A DNA stretch of 64,000 nucleotides, taken from Thereva unica (taxonomy: Eukaryota; Arthropoda; Insecta; Diptera; Therevidae). The notes under the pieces are model-generated. The model saw only the letters and a list, made by a program, of their open reading frames with translations, was not told the DNA's origin and made no database searches. A program made the translations under genes and the position numbers. Location: NCBI GenBank assembly GCA_949987705.1, contig OX465281.1, positions 158,734,393 to 158,798,392 of the forward strand. Direction: 5' to 3'. How positions within the stretch are numbered: position 1 is the stretch's first letter; each line of letters starts with the position of its first letter. This document shows, in pieces, positions 1-10,120 of the stretch.

Positions 1-745
1 GTGATAGGGGCCGTGAATTTGAGGAGAGGCTCCTGGCTTTCCAAATGCAACAAATCTGTGAGATTTTGTGTAGGATTGAACGAAGATTTCATTGATTTTG
101 GATAAACGTTGTGAGACTGCAATGTCAGATGATCTTGCCTAAGTTCGCAATTCATTCCCATACTCAAGATTCCTGTTCCTTGAAGAGCTTGTTGAGCAGT
201 GGTATCGCCACAAATGATTGTGACAACCGTGGTTTTACGCACAGAGTAAATCCATTTGTTGGGATTGTATAGCTGAATCCATTTAGGGAGTTCTTCGGCG
301 TTGATTATTTCACAACTGTTGGTTGGCTCGAGGTAAGTGATGAGATTGAGTTCGCAGGAGCTGACGTTTGCACCTTTGCGATAAATTGGGTGTTGTTGAA
401 TACACATATGATCAGATTCGCCGATGGTCTCACATAGCGCGAATTCCTGCTTGTTGAGTGGATAGTATTTGTCCTTGTGTAGATTGATCACTAGGAATTC
501 GGCTGATGGCCTAATAGCCATAAATGTTCCGTTGACTATGACGGGTACAGGTATTAGATGATACAGTTCGAATTCTTCAAATGCAAACAGTGGAAGTCTT
601 ATTTGAAAGATAATATATTTGCTTGTAGCTCGACCCTGTATTTTCATAAGCCTGTATAGCTGAAGCAAGTTGTCTGGTCTTGCAGGTAGTCTCAGTGTTG
701 ATGGTAGATAGTCTTTTATGGTGGATAGTTGTTCCCTTACTTGCT
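1..745 (-). repeat. Second copy of BEL/Pao envelope segment
   Basis: These 745 bases match 2037-2781 essentially base for base by eye, so they are a second copy of the middle of the envelope-like gene of the BEL element lying downstream, in the same (minus) orientation. The match stops abruptly at 745, where the sequence passes straight into the 5' part of the Harbinger remnant. No LTR or target duplication is seen at the junction, and the left end is the window edge. It may be a truncated second BEL insertion, a local duplication or an assembly error; identity this high argues against an old event. Confidence 0.9.
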
Positions 746-1263
746 CTGCGCAGATTGGCCCTATTTACAATGCGAGCGTAGCGTGAGTTTCGAATTTCGA
801 AGTGGAAGGAAGTAAACAGATGATTTGTGACAGCAAAGTTTATATTTTATGCAAAATGGATAGCCACAGACGATCAATAATATTGCGTTATTATTTTACA
901 TTATCGCAAGCGATTTTAATGAGCAACAATAGGCAAAAAAGAAAAAGTAGGCGCTGGTGGGTCCGTGAGTTGTTTGAACAGCGTGAGAAGTTTGGCGATG
1001 CCTCAAATTTAATAAATGCTTGGGGATCATGAAAGCTTTTTTAACTACACCGGAATGAGTCGAGAGCAGTTTGATTTATTGCTTCATAAAGTAGGACCTT
1101 GTTTAGCTAAATCCTCAATAAGGAAACCAATTAGTGAACGAGATAGATTACTTGTAACATTGAGGTAAATAAAGAAATATTTAAAATGAAAAAGGGAACG
1201 TTCTGATAAGGTGTATTTTTAGGTTCCTAGCTACTGGCATGAACTATAGAAGCTTATCCTATG

Positions 1264-1741
1264 TGTATTTTGTTAAGCGGAGAAGCTCTTTTGCTTCTTC
1301 GCCTGATTGTAGGTTTAGGTGTTACACCTAGACCTCTGTTGATTTGCGCTATAGGTGATACACCTAAGCACAGTAAATATTAGTTTGAAAGGGTGTTAAT
1401 AACACGCTCAAGCTTCGATTCCGTTGGAATGAATGAATTTATTTACAGATAGTACAGATATTTATACCTATGACTACAATTACAAAAATTTACAAATTAA
1501 ATATAATAATAAATCAATACATAAACAAAATAGCATAAACTTAACATATTCAATTTGAATTGCTGCGTAAACAATTATTGCCCAGGTAACATACAAAATT
1601 GCTACCTAAGCAAAATTGTTTCCATAAAAATCGAAATATTTTTGATCCATCGCGGCTGGAACGGAAGAGTCGTCAAATTACATGTGCGCGTGTTTTGATC
1701 GTTGTTTGTTGGTTGACGATAATTTTTTGCATTTCTTAACA
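1264..1741 (-). repeat. BEL 3' LTR
   Basis: 478-bp LTR reading TGTATTTTGTTAAG on the plus strand and ending TTAACA. On the coding strand it begins TGTTAA, and the envelope-like frame runs into it, ending with a Cys codon and TAA supplied by the LTR itself (1736-1741). Confidence 0.95.
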
Positions 1742-4141
1742 TCTTCCCCCGCCTTGACCAGCTTCTGGGCAATTGATGAGTTCCGGGTCGATTGCAAACC
1801 GACTGCCAAATGAAGATCTTGGGGCTGGAATTGGTCTGTCTCTGGATGTCTCCTTCTTTTTGTAGCACTTGATGATCAATATGGTAGACGTTGTTAATAC
1901 AGCAATTACAAGGGCTGTGTATCCCAATGCAAGTTGGTGTGTGTTGTTTACATCTATTTTATGAGGAAGAACTTCCTTCCCTTTCAGGTCTTGGATTTGT
2001 TGCTGTAAATTCTTAATATCCTCAACATTACGGTGAGTGATAGGGGCCGTGAATTTGAGGAGAGGCTCCTGGCTTTCCAAATGCAACAAATCTGTGAGAT
2101 TTTGTGTAGGATTGAACGAAGATTTCATTGATTTTGGATAAACGTTGTGAGACTGCAATGTCAGATGATCTTGCCTAAGTTCGCAATTCATTCCCATACT
2201 CAAGATTCCTGTTCCTTGAAGAGCTTGTTGAGCAGTGGTATCGCCACAAATGATTGTGACAACCGTGGTTTTACGCACAGAGTAAATCCATTTGTTGGGA
2301 TTGTATAGCTGAATCCATTTAGGGAGTTCTTCGGCGTTGATTATTTCACAACTGTTGGTTGGCTCGAGGTAAGTGATGAGATTGAGTTCGCAGGAGCTGA
2401 CGTTTGCACCTTTGCGATAAATTGGGTGTTGTTGAATACACATATGATCAGATTCGCCGATGGTCTCACATAGCGCGAATTCCTGCTTGTTGAGTGGATA
2501 GTATTTGTCCTTGTGTAGATTGATCACTAGGAATTCGGCTGATGGCCTAATAGCCATAAATGTTCCGTTGACTATGACGGGTACAGGTATTAGATGATAC
2601 AGTTCGAATTCTTCAAATGCAAACAGTGGAAGTCTTATTTGAAAGATAATATATTTGCTTGTAGCTCGACCCTGTATTTTCATAAGCCTGTATAGCTGAA
2701 GCAAGTTGTCTGGTCTTGCAGGTAGTCTCAGTGTTGATGGTAGATAGTCTTTTATGGTGGATAGTTGTTCCCTTACTTGCTTGGGAGACAGGAGCTGAGG
2801 GTTTGCTTTTCCATGATGGGTGTCAATTAGCACGGTTGTAATTGCCATCTGAGACCGTTGATAGTTCATTGTCATTAAAGTCAATTGTACTGCCAACATG
2901 GAAAATGCTTCTGCTACCCTTTGTTGATAAAGTTCATCTGAAATTTTATTGACTTGATCGTCAATAAGTCTTAGGTGCTTATTAATAGCTTCTAGCTGCA
3001 TCTCTGTTTCCTGATGATCCTGTTTGAATACGTTCAGGGTGGAATTTATGAGAGATGTCTGATTTTTGATCAAATCTAAAAAATGGTTTTCATTGCTCCG
3101 TATGTTGTCTATTGTCGCTGATAGTTTTTCGGCATATTCCGAATCGAGGACCCCAAATAGTGCTCCAGCAATATTTCCAACGATGTTGAGTGGGGCTCGC
3201 TTCAATCTTTTGGGCGCGATGGGTTGCAGTAATTCGTTGTTCCTGGTGAGTTCTTGTGATATCCGAACAAATTGATTGATGACGATAGAGCAGTGATCCG
3301 TGTCCTTGTGTGAATTGCAAAGCTTGCGCAACTTGTCAATACCAACGGTTATTGCAGCACCCTCCTTCCAGTAACCTTCCATAATGTAGTAGATTAAATT
3401 TGCTGTGCCGAGGTTTTCGAAGTACATTCCTGATTGTGAGGTAAATGGCGTAACTTCAACTGCAGATTGTCCCAGAATTGGTAGGATGAGGCAAGTTAGG
3501 AGAAATGTGCTGATAGCTGAACTGGTTGATGGCCGCATTCGTTTAGCCCTGTGTTGTGTCTCGTTATCTATGGCTGGTCTTGCGTTAATGTTGCCTTTGA
3601 GGGATTCAGTTGACTCTTCTGTTGTGCACCTTTCCTCCGTTTCAATTGGTAATGGAGCTAGTTTGTGGATTGGTCGTCTCAGAGTTCCTGAAGTGGTCTT
3701 GACGTCAGCAACTCGCACCAATCCGTCATCTCCTTGGATGGTCCGCTCGATTCGTCCAAGTTGCCATTTAAATGGTGGTAGATTGTCTTCCTTTATTAAC
3801 ACCATCATGCCTGGCTTGGCATTTTGACCTTGTTGTCTCCACTTTTGTCTTTGTTGAAGTTCACACAGGTATTCATGAGACCATCGCCGCCAGAACTCGT
3901 GTTTGATATGTGATACCAGTTTCCATCTTCTGATAAGATTGACATTTTGTGGAACAGCATTTGGGTCCACAATTGTGGTGAGTGGTTCCCCAATTAAGAA
4001 ATGACCAGGGGTTAGAGCTGCCAAGTCGTTGGGATTAGCAGTTAATGGCGTTAAAGGCCTTGAATTTAAGATAGCTTCAATTTCTGCGGTTACGGTTGAT
4101 AGTTCTTCAAAAGTAAGTGCTGCTGAGGCTACTGATCTTCG
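1736..4141 (-). CDS. BEL integrase C-terminus plus F-type envelope-like protein
   Basis: Continues in frame from gag-pol after the single stop at 4142-4144. The first ~170 residues finish the integrase (LTPGHFLIGEPL block and the DUF5641-like tail ending near RRPIHKLAPLP). After that comes an envelope-like protein: a hydrophobic signal-like segment near 3480-3530, a furin-type cleavage site RLKR near 3205 followed by a small glycine-rich hydrophobic stretch like the fusion peptide of baculovirus-F-type proteins, several N-x-S/T sites and Cys pairs, a heptad-rich region near 3040-2930, and one transmembrane helix near 1865-1930 with a short KKK-containing tail. The role inferred is membrane fusion; expression is probably from a spliced RNA. 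The start codon of the mature env is unknown. Confidence 0.85.
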   Translation of the reverse strand, partial: RRSVASAALTFEELSTVTAEIEAILNSRPLTPLTANPNDLAALTPGHFLIGEPLTTIVDPNAVPQNVNLIRRWKLVSHIKHEFWRRWSHEYLCELQQRQKWRQQGQNAKPGMMVLIKEDNLPPFKWQLGRIERTIQGDDGLVRVADVKTTSGTLRRPIHKLAPLPIETEERCTTEESTESLKGNINARPAIDNETQHRAKRMRPSTSSAISTFLLTCLILPILGQSAVEVTPFTSQSGMYFENLGTANLIYYIMEGYWKEGAAITVGIDKLRKLCNSHKDTDHCSIVINQFVRISQELTRNNELLQPIAPKRLKRAPLNIVGNIAGALFGVLDSEYAEKLSATIDNIRSNENHFLDLIKNQTSLINSTLNVFKQDHQETEMQLEAINKHLRLIDDQVNKISDELYQQRVAEAFSMLAVQLTLMTMNYQRSQMAITTVLIDTHHGKANPQLLSPKQVREQLSTIKDYLPSTLRLPARPDNLLQLYRLMKIQGRATSKYIIFQIRLPLFAFEEFELYHLIPVPVIVNGTFMAIRPSAEFLVINLHKDKYYPLNKQEFALCETIGESDHMCIQQHPIYRKGANVSSCELNLITYLEPTNSCEIINAEELPKWIQLYNPNKWIYSVRKTTVVTIICGDTTAQQALQGTGILSMGMNCELRQDHLTLQSHNVYPKSMKSSFNPTQNLTDLLHLESQEPLLKFTAPITHRNVEDIKNLQQQIQDLKGKEVLPHKIDVNNTHQLALGYTALVIAVLTTSTILIIKCYKKKETSRDRPIPAPRSSFGSRFAIDPELINCPEAGQGGGRC
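1742..1753 (-). other. BEL polypurine tract
   Basis: On the minus strand GGCGGGGGAAGA lies directly against the 3' LTR, the expected place for plus-strand priming. It also encodes the last residues of the envelope-like protein. Confidence 0.85.
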
Positions 4142-7100
4142 TCATAATGTCTTGGCTGATTTTACCGCAGCCTCCCATAGACCTCCAAAATGAGGTGCTC
4201 GAGGAGGAATCATGTGGAAATCTACTCCTTTTGTTTGGCAAAATGAGACAATTTTTTGCTGTGAGACAGATGAGTATATGGAGTCCTGGAGCTCCATAAG
4301 CTGGTTTTTGGCACCAACAAAATTTGTTGCGTTGTCACAGTGGAGGTTTCGGCAATTCCCTCTTCTGGCTATGAATCGTTTGAGTGTTCCTATGAAGGCC
4401 TCTGTAGTTAGGTCACTTGCGACCTCTAGGTGAACGGCCTTTGTTGCAAAACAACAGTAGACGGAGATGTATGCTTTCTGAGGTCGCTTTCCTCTTAGCT
4501 TGAAGTGTGTCTCTATCGGGCCGCAGAAATCTACCCCAGCATTTACGAAAGGTCTGGCAGGTTGAACTCTCATTGTGGGTAGATTTCCCATCATTTGTGT
4601 CATAAGTTTAGGCTTCACCTTGTTACATCGGACACAGAGTTGCACGATCGCTCGGGCCATGTTTTTGCCTTTGATAGGCCAATAGCGTTGCCTTGTCATT
4701 GCCAGAAGACCTTGTGGCCCAACATGTAGATTACGAATATGGATGTCTCTCATTATCATGGTAGCCAATGGGTGAGCGTAAGGAAGCAACATTTGATGCT
4801 TAGCATCATATGGTAGCTCTGCGTTTGCTAGTCTGCCTCCGACACGGATAATATTTTCCTCATCGAGGAAAGGACACAAGCTGTTCAATGGACTGTTGTT
4901 GTTGACGCATTTGTGTTGACGAAGTTGATGGAGCTCGTCTTTAAATCCTTCCTGTTGAATCTGGGAAATGATCACTCGGTGCGCCGTGTTTAATTCACTG
5001 ACTGTTAGCTGCCAAGTCTTTTGCTTCTCTGACTGTTGTGGTGGTCTTCGAACAAAACGTAACATATAAGCCACAATTCTCAGGAGTCTTTGAAATGAGT
5101 TGCCATGATTAATGTCACTGATCCATGAGATTTGATTGGTTGATGTTAATGCTACTCTCCCTTGAGTTTTTCTCTCTATATCTGTGTTCGTTGTTGGTGG
5201 TTGTACTGGCCAAATTGTCTCTGGACCGTGTAGATATTGTGGTCCATAAAACCATAGATTGCATTTAATCAGTTTAGCTGGTGTCATTCCTCGTGAAACA
5301 ATGTCAGCAGGATTGTCTTTAGATCCAACGTGTCTCCATTGATCTGGATTGGTCAACCGCTGAATTGCTGCAACGCGGTTGGCCACAAACGTGTGGTAGG
5401 ATGACAAATCTGATCGGATCCAGGCCAGAACTATTTCCGAATCTGTCCAAAAATGCACCTTCACGTTGGGCAGATTCACTTCCTTTCTGACTCTTTGCAT
5501 CAGCTGGGCTGCCAGTTTTGCAGCACATAGTTCGAGTCTTGGTAGGGTCGTGGTTTTTACTGGGGCTACCTTTGATTTAGCACACAGCAAACGAACAGTG
5601 ATGATGCCATCCTGGTGTGTCGTCCTCACATATATAGCAGCTCCATAAGCCGCCTCAGATGCATCTGCAAAGGCATGAAATTGTATTGTTTTATACCTTT
5701 TCCCAGATGCTATATGTCTTGGAATTCGAATGTCTTTGAGTACTCTTAACTCCTCTCGGAATCTACTCCAGCTGGTGTGCATGTCCATTGGTAAGGCTGC
5801 ATCCCAGTCCAGTTTCAATGTCCAGATCTTGCGGATGAACATTTTGGCGATTATTGTGACAGGGTTCATGAATCCAAGTGGGTCGAAGATGTGTGATATG
5901 TCGGAGAGAGCTGTTCGTTTGGTAATCCTTCTTGTGTCATTCCAGTTGGTTTTTATTTGAAAGGTGTCAGCGCTTGGCTGCCAAGTCAGCCCAAGTGTTT
6001 TGATGGATTCGTCCGTAGGCTTGTCAAAGTTTACTTCAAGCTCAATGTCTTCTCTTGGGATGTTCTTCAGTAGCTGTGGATGATTTCCGCACCATTTACG
6101 AAGATTGAATCCGGCAGAAGATAGTAGATCTTTAAGTTGCCTTTGAATTTCTACTATTTCGGGTAAGCTGTCTGATCCTGACATGACATCGTCCACATAA
6201 AAATCGCGCTTGAGAACCTGAGCTGCCAATGGATGTGTCAGGGTACCTTGGGTAGCAAGCATATCCAAACATTTAGTAGCTAGAAATGGAGCTGGTGTTA
6301 ATCCATATGTGACAGTGCAGAGTTTGAAATATTTCAATGGTTCTTGTGGATGCTCTCGCCAGGCTATTAATTGATACTGTTGGTCCTCTTCGGCAATCTT
6401 TACTTGTCGGTACATCTTCTCAATGTCCGCGGTAAATACAAATTTAGGAAACCTGAAGCGTATCAAGATTGAGAGTAGTTCATTCTGAATGGTTGGGCCC
6501 TTGCAGAGTACGTCGTTTAGTGATAGGTTTGAAGCGGTCTTTGCTGACGCATCAAAGACCACTCTTAGTTTTGTCGTGCTACTATCTAACTTAGTAACGC
6601 AGTGGTGTGGCAGGAAGTAATGAGGACCCTTGATTGAGGATATATCTGTTTCCTTCATATGTCCTAATGCTTCATACTCCCGCATGAAATTGATATATTG
6701 TTGCTGTAGCTCCGGTTTTCGAAGGAGCCTTTTTTCCAATGAGTGGAATCGCTGCATCGCGATGTCTCTTGATTTTCCCAGAGAGTTGGGATCTTGTGCG
6801 AAGGGAAGTTTGACAATAAATCTGCCCTCCTTGTCTCTTTTTACATGTTGATTGAAGTGGTCCACGCACCTTTGTTCTACCCTGGTCAATGTACTGATTT
6901 CGTCTGATGACTCGACTTCTTCCAGTCTCCAGAATTTGCTGAGTTGGTTCTCGAGTTTCTCATCTTCACTGCAGATGCCGCAAACAGTGTAGGATGTGTT
7001 CTCATGATGAACTGGTCCAGCTATTATCCAACCAAATACTGTATTCTGGAGTCTTGGCAATCCCTCACCGAGCTTGATCTGTCCGACTAATAGTAAGTCG

Positions 7101-9316
7101 AGGAATATTTCTGCTCCGATTAACAGGTCGATATTGCCAGGTATATGAAAGTCTGGATCCGCCAAGTGTACGTTATCTGGAATGGGCCATGTTGCCCTTT
7201 CGATCTTGTGGCCTGGTTGCCTTTGTGTGATGTCGCGAATCACGAAAACTTCTAGTTGTGTAACGTAGTTATTAATTGTGGAATGCACCTGTACATTGGC
7301 CCTATGGTTTAATTTTTGTCGATCCTTTCCTATGCCGTTGATATACATTGTTTCAGGCATACGGAGAGCTCGTAGTCGCTTTGCCAAATCCTCAGTTATA
7401 AAGCTGATTTGGGATCCACAATCAAGGACTGCTCGACATCGCACTCGTTGTCCCTGTCCACAGCTGACTTCTACGACAACTGTGCTTAGCATCACATATC
7501 TACGCATATTATTTCTAGCATTGGTTGTTAATGCCGTTGGATTCGTCGCAGTTGTATCAATAGGTAAAGCTGGTGGTTGAGGTTGCCTTGAACTTCCTGG
7601 ATTGAAGTATGAGTTAGGAACTGATGTTGAAGTTGAAGGCTGAGGTTTGGTGTTCCCTTTCTTAACGTGGACTGATTTGGGGGCAGCGTCGGAGTGTAGT
7701 AAGGAGTTGTGCCTTTCAGAACACTTGGGACAGCTTCTGGATTTACATTCTACTGCCTTATGTCCATCGTTCAAACAATTCATGCATAAATTGTGCTGCC
7801 TGATGGTTTGTCGGCGGCTTGCAATTGGTAGTGCTAGGAATTCTCGGCATGCGTACAGTGGATGATTCTTGTGTTTGCATAAGATGCACTGGCTTGATTT
7901 GTTTGTAGACATCAGTGAGGAGCGTGAGTGACTCTTTCCTTGTCTCGAGGATCCTTGGTCTCGCCCTGGAGAATGGCCTACTGATTCTTTACCGAGAGCT
8001 TCTAAGGTCTGGAATCTTTTCTCTAGGAAATTTAGCAGGTCTCTTATGGTGGGAGTGGTTCTTGGGGAGTCCAATGAAGCTTCAAAAAGAGCGTGAGTGT
8101 TCTTATCCAACTTTTTGAGAAGAAGATGTATTAACATTGGATCCCAGTTTGTGGTGGAAACCTTTATGTTCTCTAAAGCGAGTAAGCACTCACTGGTTAC
8201 ATCATGGAGATGTTTGATTGAATTTGATGACTGACCCTGCGTGCATGGTTGGTCCCAGAGTTTGTTGAGTAATGCCGTACAAAGCAACCTTTGGTTGTTA
8301 TATCTTTTGTTTATCGTCTCCCATGCTGTGGCGTAGTTTGCATCTGATATAGGGAGGTGGTTCAGTAGTGCCTTTGCTTCACCGCTCAAATTGGTTGTAA
8401 GGTAGAACATCTTTTCCGTCTTGCTGATTGGTTTTGACTCTATCATTTGTACAAACATGTCATGAAATTGAGTCCATTTTGTATAGTCTCCATCAAAGAC
8501 TGGCAATGTGACACGTGGAAGTTTGATTTGGAGCGGCTGCCCATTTGGCGTGATGGCTTCCTTGAATTCTAGTTTCTCGTGTAGATGTACTAGGGTTTCT
8601 TGTACCCAATCGTAGAGACTGTCATATATTTCTCTGGTGTAATCTAGTGGCGCATCCACCACTTCCTCCCAAATTTGCTGATCCAGTTCAGTTATTGCGT
8701 CGAACGTTTTATGGATGGTTTGGAGGTTGATTTCGTAGAACACCCTTGACTGTGTACTACTTGACTTTGCTGTTATATCATTTAGAGTGCGCGTTAATAT
8801 TGCCATGGCACGTTGTTGTCGCCTAATCTTTTTCTGTATGTCATCTTGCAATTGTTCTGATGATGCGGGGCTGAGTGGTTCTTCAAACCTTACTCTCGGC
8901 TGAGCTTCTCTGGTTGGTTCAGACTGGTTGTCTGCTGCAGTTTTCGCTGAAACCTTTTGGCTGGTTTGACGTGTTTTTTGGCTGGAACCCTGCTGGTTTT
9001 CGAAATTAAGCAACTGGTGCTTATATTGATTGTATAATCCTTCGATCGTGCTGAAATAATTTCTGGTGAAGTACTCATTGTCTGCACTACTGTCTTCGAA
9101 GTCGGTGAGTTGAAGATGGTTCGCCTGAAATTCCTCCCATTTCTCTTCAAGAGAGTTTAGTCGGGTTGTTAAGTACTCTCTTGTTTTCCTGTTGGCGGAG
9201 TCTTTTCTGAAGTTCCGGTAACTGGTCTGGATCTCTTCGCCTAAACGTGATTGTAAATCCAAAAGTCCATCCATCCTTGCGGAGTTGTGTTTTGTCTGGA
9301 AATTATATTGAAACAA
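4142..9316 (-). CDS. BEL/Pao gag-pol polyprotein
   Basis: 1724 codons from ATG 9316 to an in-frame TGA. Order: coiled gag N-terminus, DUF1759-like capsid (LPVFDGDYTKWTQFHDMF), zinc knuckles near residue 510 (CMNCLNDGHKAVEC and CPKCSERH), aspartic protease near 630 with VLDCGSQISFI, reverse transcriptase with YVDD near 1040, RNase H near 1215 (FADASEAAYGAA), integrase zinc finger, and integrase core with DFCGP near 1595, HCDNATNF near 1665 and GGLWEAAVKS. The stop falls just after the last motif where a Leu codon (TTA) is usual, so one T-to-G change would explain it. All other frames of this gene are shadows. The copy looks otherwise intact. Confidence 0.95.
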   Translation of the reverse strand: MFQYNFQTKHNSARMDGLLDLQSRLGEEIQTSYRNFRKDSANRKTREYLTTRLNSLEEKWEEFQANHLQLTDFEDSSADNEYFTRNYFSTIEGLYNQYKHQLLNFENQQGSSQKTRQTSQKVSAKTAADNQSEPTREAQPRVRFEEPLSPASSEQLQDDIQKKIRRQQRAMAILTRTLNDITAKSSSTQSRVFYEINLQTIHKTFDAITELDQQIWEEVVDAPLDYTREIYDSLYDWVQETLVHLHEKLEFKEAITPNGQPLQIKLPRVTLPVFDGDYTKWTQFHDMFVQMIESKPISKTEKMFYLTTNLSGEAKALLNHLPISDANYATAWETINKRYNNQRLLCTALLNKLWDQPCTQGQSSNSIKHLHDVTSECLLALENIKVSTTNWDPMLIHLLLKKLDKNTHALFEASLDSPRTTPTIRDLLNFLEKRFQTLEALGKESVGHSPGRDQGSSRQGKSHSRSSLMSTNKSSQCILCKHKNHPLYACREFLALPIASRRQTIRQHNLCMNCLNDGHKAVECKSRSCPKCSERHNSLLHSDAAPKSVHVKKGNTKPQPSTSTSVPNSYFNPGSSRQPQPPALPIDTTATNPTALTTNARNNMRRYVMLSTVVVEVSCGQGQRVRCRAVLDCGSQISFITEDLAKRLRALRMPETMYINGIGKDRQKLNHRANVQVHSTINNYVTQLEVFVIRDITQRQPGHKIERATWPIPDNVHLADPDFHIPGNIDLLIGAEIFLDLLLVGQIKLGEGLPRLQNTVFGWIIAGPVHHENTSYTVCGICSEDEKLENQLSKFWRLEEVESSDEISTLTRVEQRCVDHFNQHVKRDKEGRFIVKLPFAQDPNSLGKSRDIAMQRFHSLEKRLLRKPELQQQYINFMREYEALGHMKETDISSIKGPHYFLPHHCVTKLDSSTTKLRVVFDASAKTASNLSLNDVLCKGPTIQNELLSILIRFRFPKFVFTADIEKMYRQVKIAEEDQQYQLIAWREHPQEPLKYFKLCTVTYGLTPAPFLATKCLDMLATQGTLTHPLAAQVLKRDFYVDDVMSGSDSLPEIVEIQRQLKDLLSSAGFNLRKWCGNHPQLLKNIPREDIELEVNFDKPTDESIKTLGLTWQPSADTFQIKTNWNDTRRITKRTALSDISHIFDPLGFMNPVTIIAKMFIRKIWTLKLDWDAALPMDMHTSWSRFREELRVLKDIRIPRHIASGKRYKTIQFHAFADASEAAYGAAIYVRTTHQDGIITVRLLCAKSKVAPVKTTTLPRLELCAAKLAAQLMQRVRKEVNLPNVKVHFWTDSEIVLAWIRSDLSSYHTFVANRVAAIQRLTNPDQWRHVGSKDNPADIVSRGMTPAKLIKCNLWFYGPQYLHGPETIWPVQPPTTNTDIERKTQGRVALTSTNQISWISDINHGNSFQRLLRIVAYMLRFVRRPPQQSEKQKTWQLTVSELNTAHRVIISQIQQEGFKDELHQLRQHKCVNNNSPLNSLCPFLDEENIIRVGGRLANAELPYDAKHQMLLPYAHPLATMIMRDIHIRNLHVGPQGLLAMTRQRYWPIKGKNMARAIVQLCVRCNKVKPKLMTQMMGNLPTMRVQPARPFVNAGVDFCGPIETHFKLRGKRPQKAYISVYCCFATKAVHLEVASDLTTEAFIGTLKRFIARRGNCRNLHCDNATNFVGAKNQLMELQDSIYSSVSQQKIVSFCQTKGVDFHMIPPRAPHFGGLWEAAVKSAKTL

Positions 9317-9623
9317 TGGCGTTGGTACTGGTTGTATAGATGCTGCCTCCTAATTGATGGCTGATGGAATCGTTGATGTCTCTACTGATGGTTGTAGTAT
9401 GATGGGACCTGCTGGATGCACCTGGTATTACTCCAATTTGGACCTCTGGATGAGTTCTAGAGTCTCAAACTGCGAGATGATGATTGATGGCTGCACCTGA
9501 TTTTGCTCCAATTTGGACCTCTGGATGAGTTCTAGAGTCTCAAATTGCGAGATGATGAGTGATGCAGGTTGTTGACGTGATTTAACTGATGGTTGTGATC
9601 GTGCCACAAGTGATTCACTTGTG
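9317..9623 (-). repeat. BEL 5' leader with 75-bp tandem repeat
   Basis: Untranslated leader between primer site and gag. Two nearly identical units start at 9431 and 9506 (period 75 bp; CTCCAATTTGGACCTCTGG at the start of each). No coding role is seen; packaging or replication functions are only a guess. Confidence 0.8.
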
Positions 9624-9641
9624 ATCACGTCGGGGTCACCA
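9624..9641 (-). other. BEL primer binding site
   Basis: On the minus strand TGGTGACCCCGACGTGAT starts one base after the 5' LTR, the expected position of a tRNA primer site. The same first 12 bases occur at the primer site of the unrelated gypsy element at 39466. Confidence 0.85.
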
Positions 9642-9642
9642 A

Positions 9643-10120
9643 TGTATTTGGTTAAGCGGAGAAGCTCTTTTGCTTCTTCGCCTGATTGTAGGTTTAGGTG
9701 TTACACCTAGACCTCTGTTGATTTGCGCTATAGGTGATACACCTAAGCACAGTAAATATTAGTTTGAAAGGGTGTTAATAACACGCTCAAGCTTCGATTC
9801 CGTTGGAATGAATGAATTTATTTACAGATAGTACAGATATTTATACCTATGACTACAATTACAAAAATTTACAAATTAAATATAATAATAAATCAATACA
9901 TAAACAAAATAGCATAAACTTAACATATTCAATTTGAATTGCTGCGTAAACAATTATTGCCCAGGTAACATACAAAATTGCTACCTAAGCAAAATTGTTT
10001 CCATAAAAATCGAAATATTTTTGATCCATCGCGGCTGGAACGGAAGAGTCGTCAAATTACATGTGCGCGTGTTTTGATCGTTGTTTGTTGGTTGACGATA
10101 ATTTTTTGCATTTCTTAACA
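9643..10120 (-). repeat. BEL 5' LTR
   Basis: 478 bp, almost identical to 1264-1741. It should hold the promoter for the minus-strand genes. No TATA element is assigned with confidence. Confidence 0.95.

Larger units (their letters stand above)
1264..10120 (-). mobile_element. BEL/Pao LTR retrotransposon with env, young
   Basis: Complete BEL/Pao element read on the minus strand: 5' LTR at 9643-10120, primer site, repeated leader, gag-pol, envelope-like gene, polypurine tract, 3' LTR at 1264-1741. The flanking 5-bp duplication ctatg (1259-1263 and 10121-10125) proves a single insertion, into the Harbinger transposase. The two 478-bp LTRs differ at only about one base by eye (T/G near position 8), so the insertion is recent. 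Coding capacity is one continuous frame apart from a single TGA at 4142-4144. BEL elements with an envelope (like roo or Tas) are a minority of the family. It is probably one base change from full coding capacity. Confidence 0.95.

Noticed and set aside
3405..3827. 140-codon plus-strand frame
   Set aside because: It is the antisense shadow of the integrase/envelope-like gene of the BEL element.
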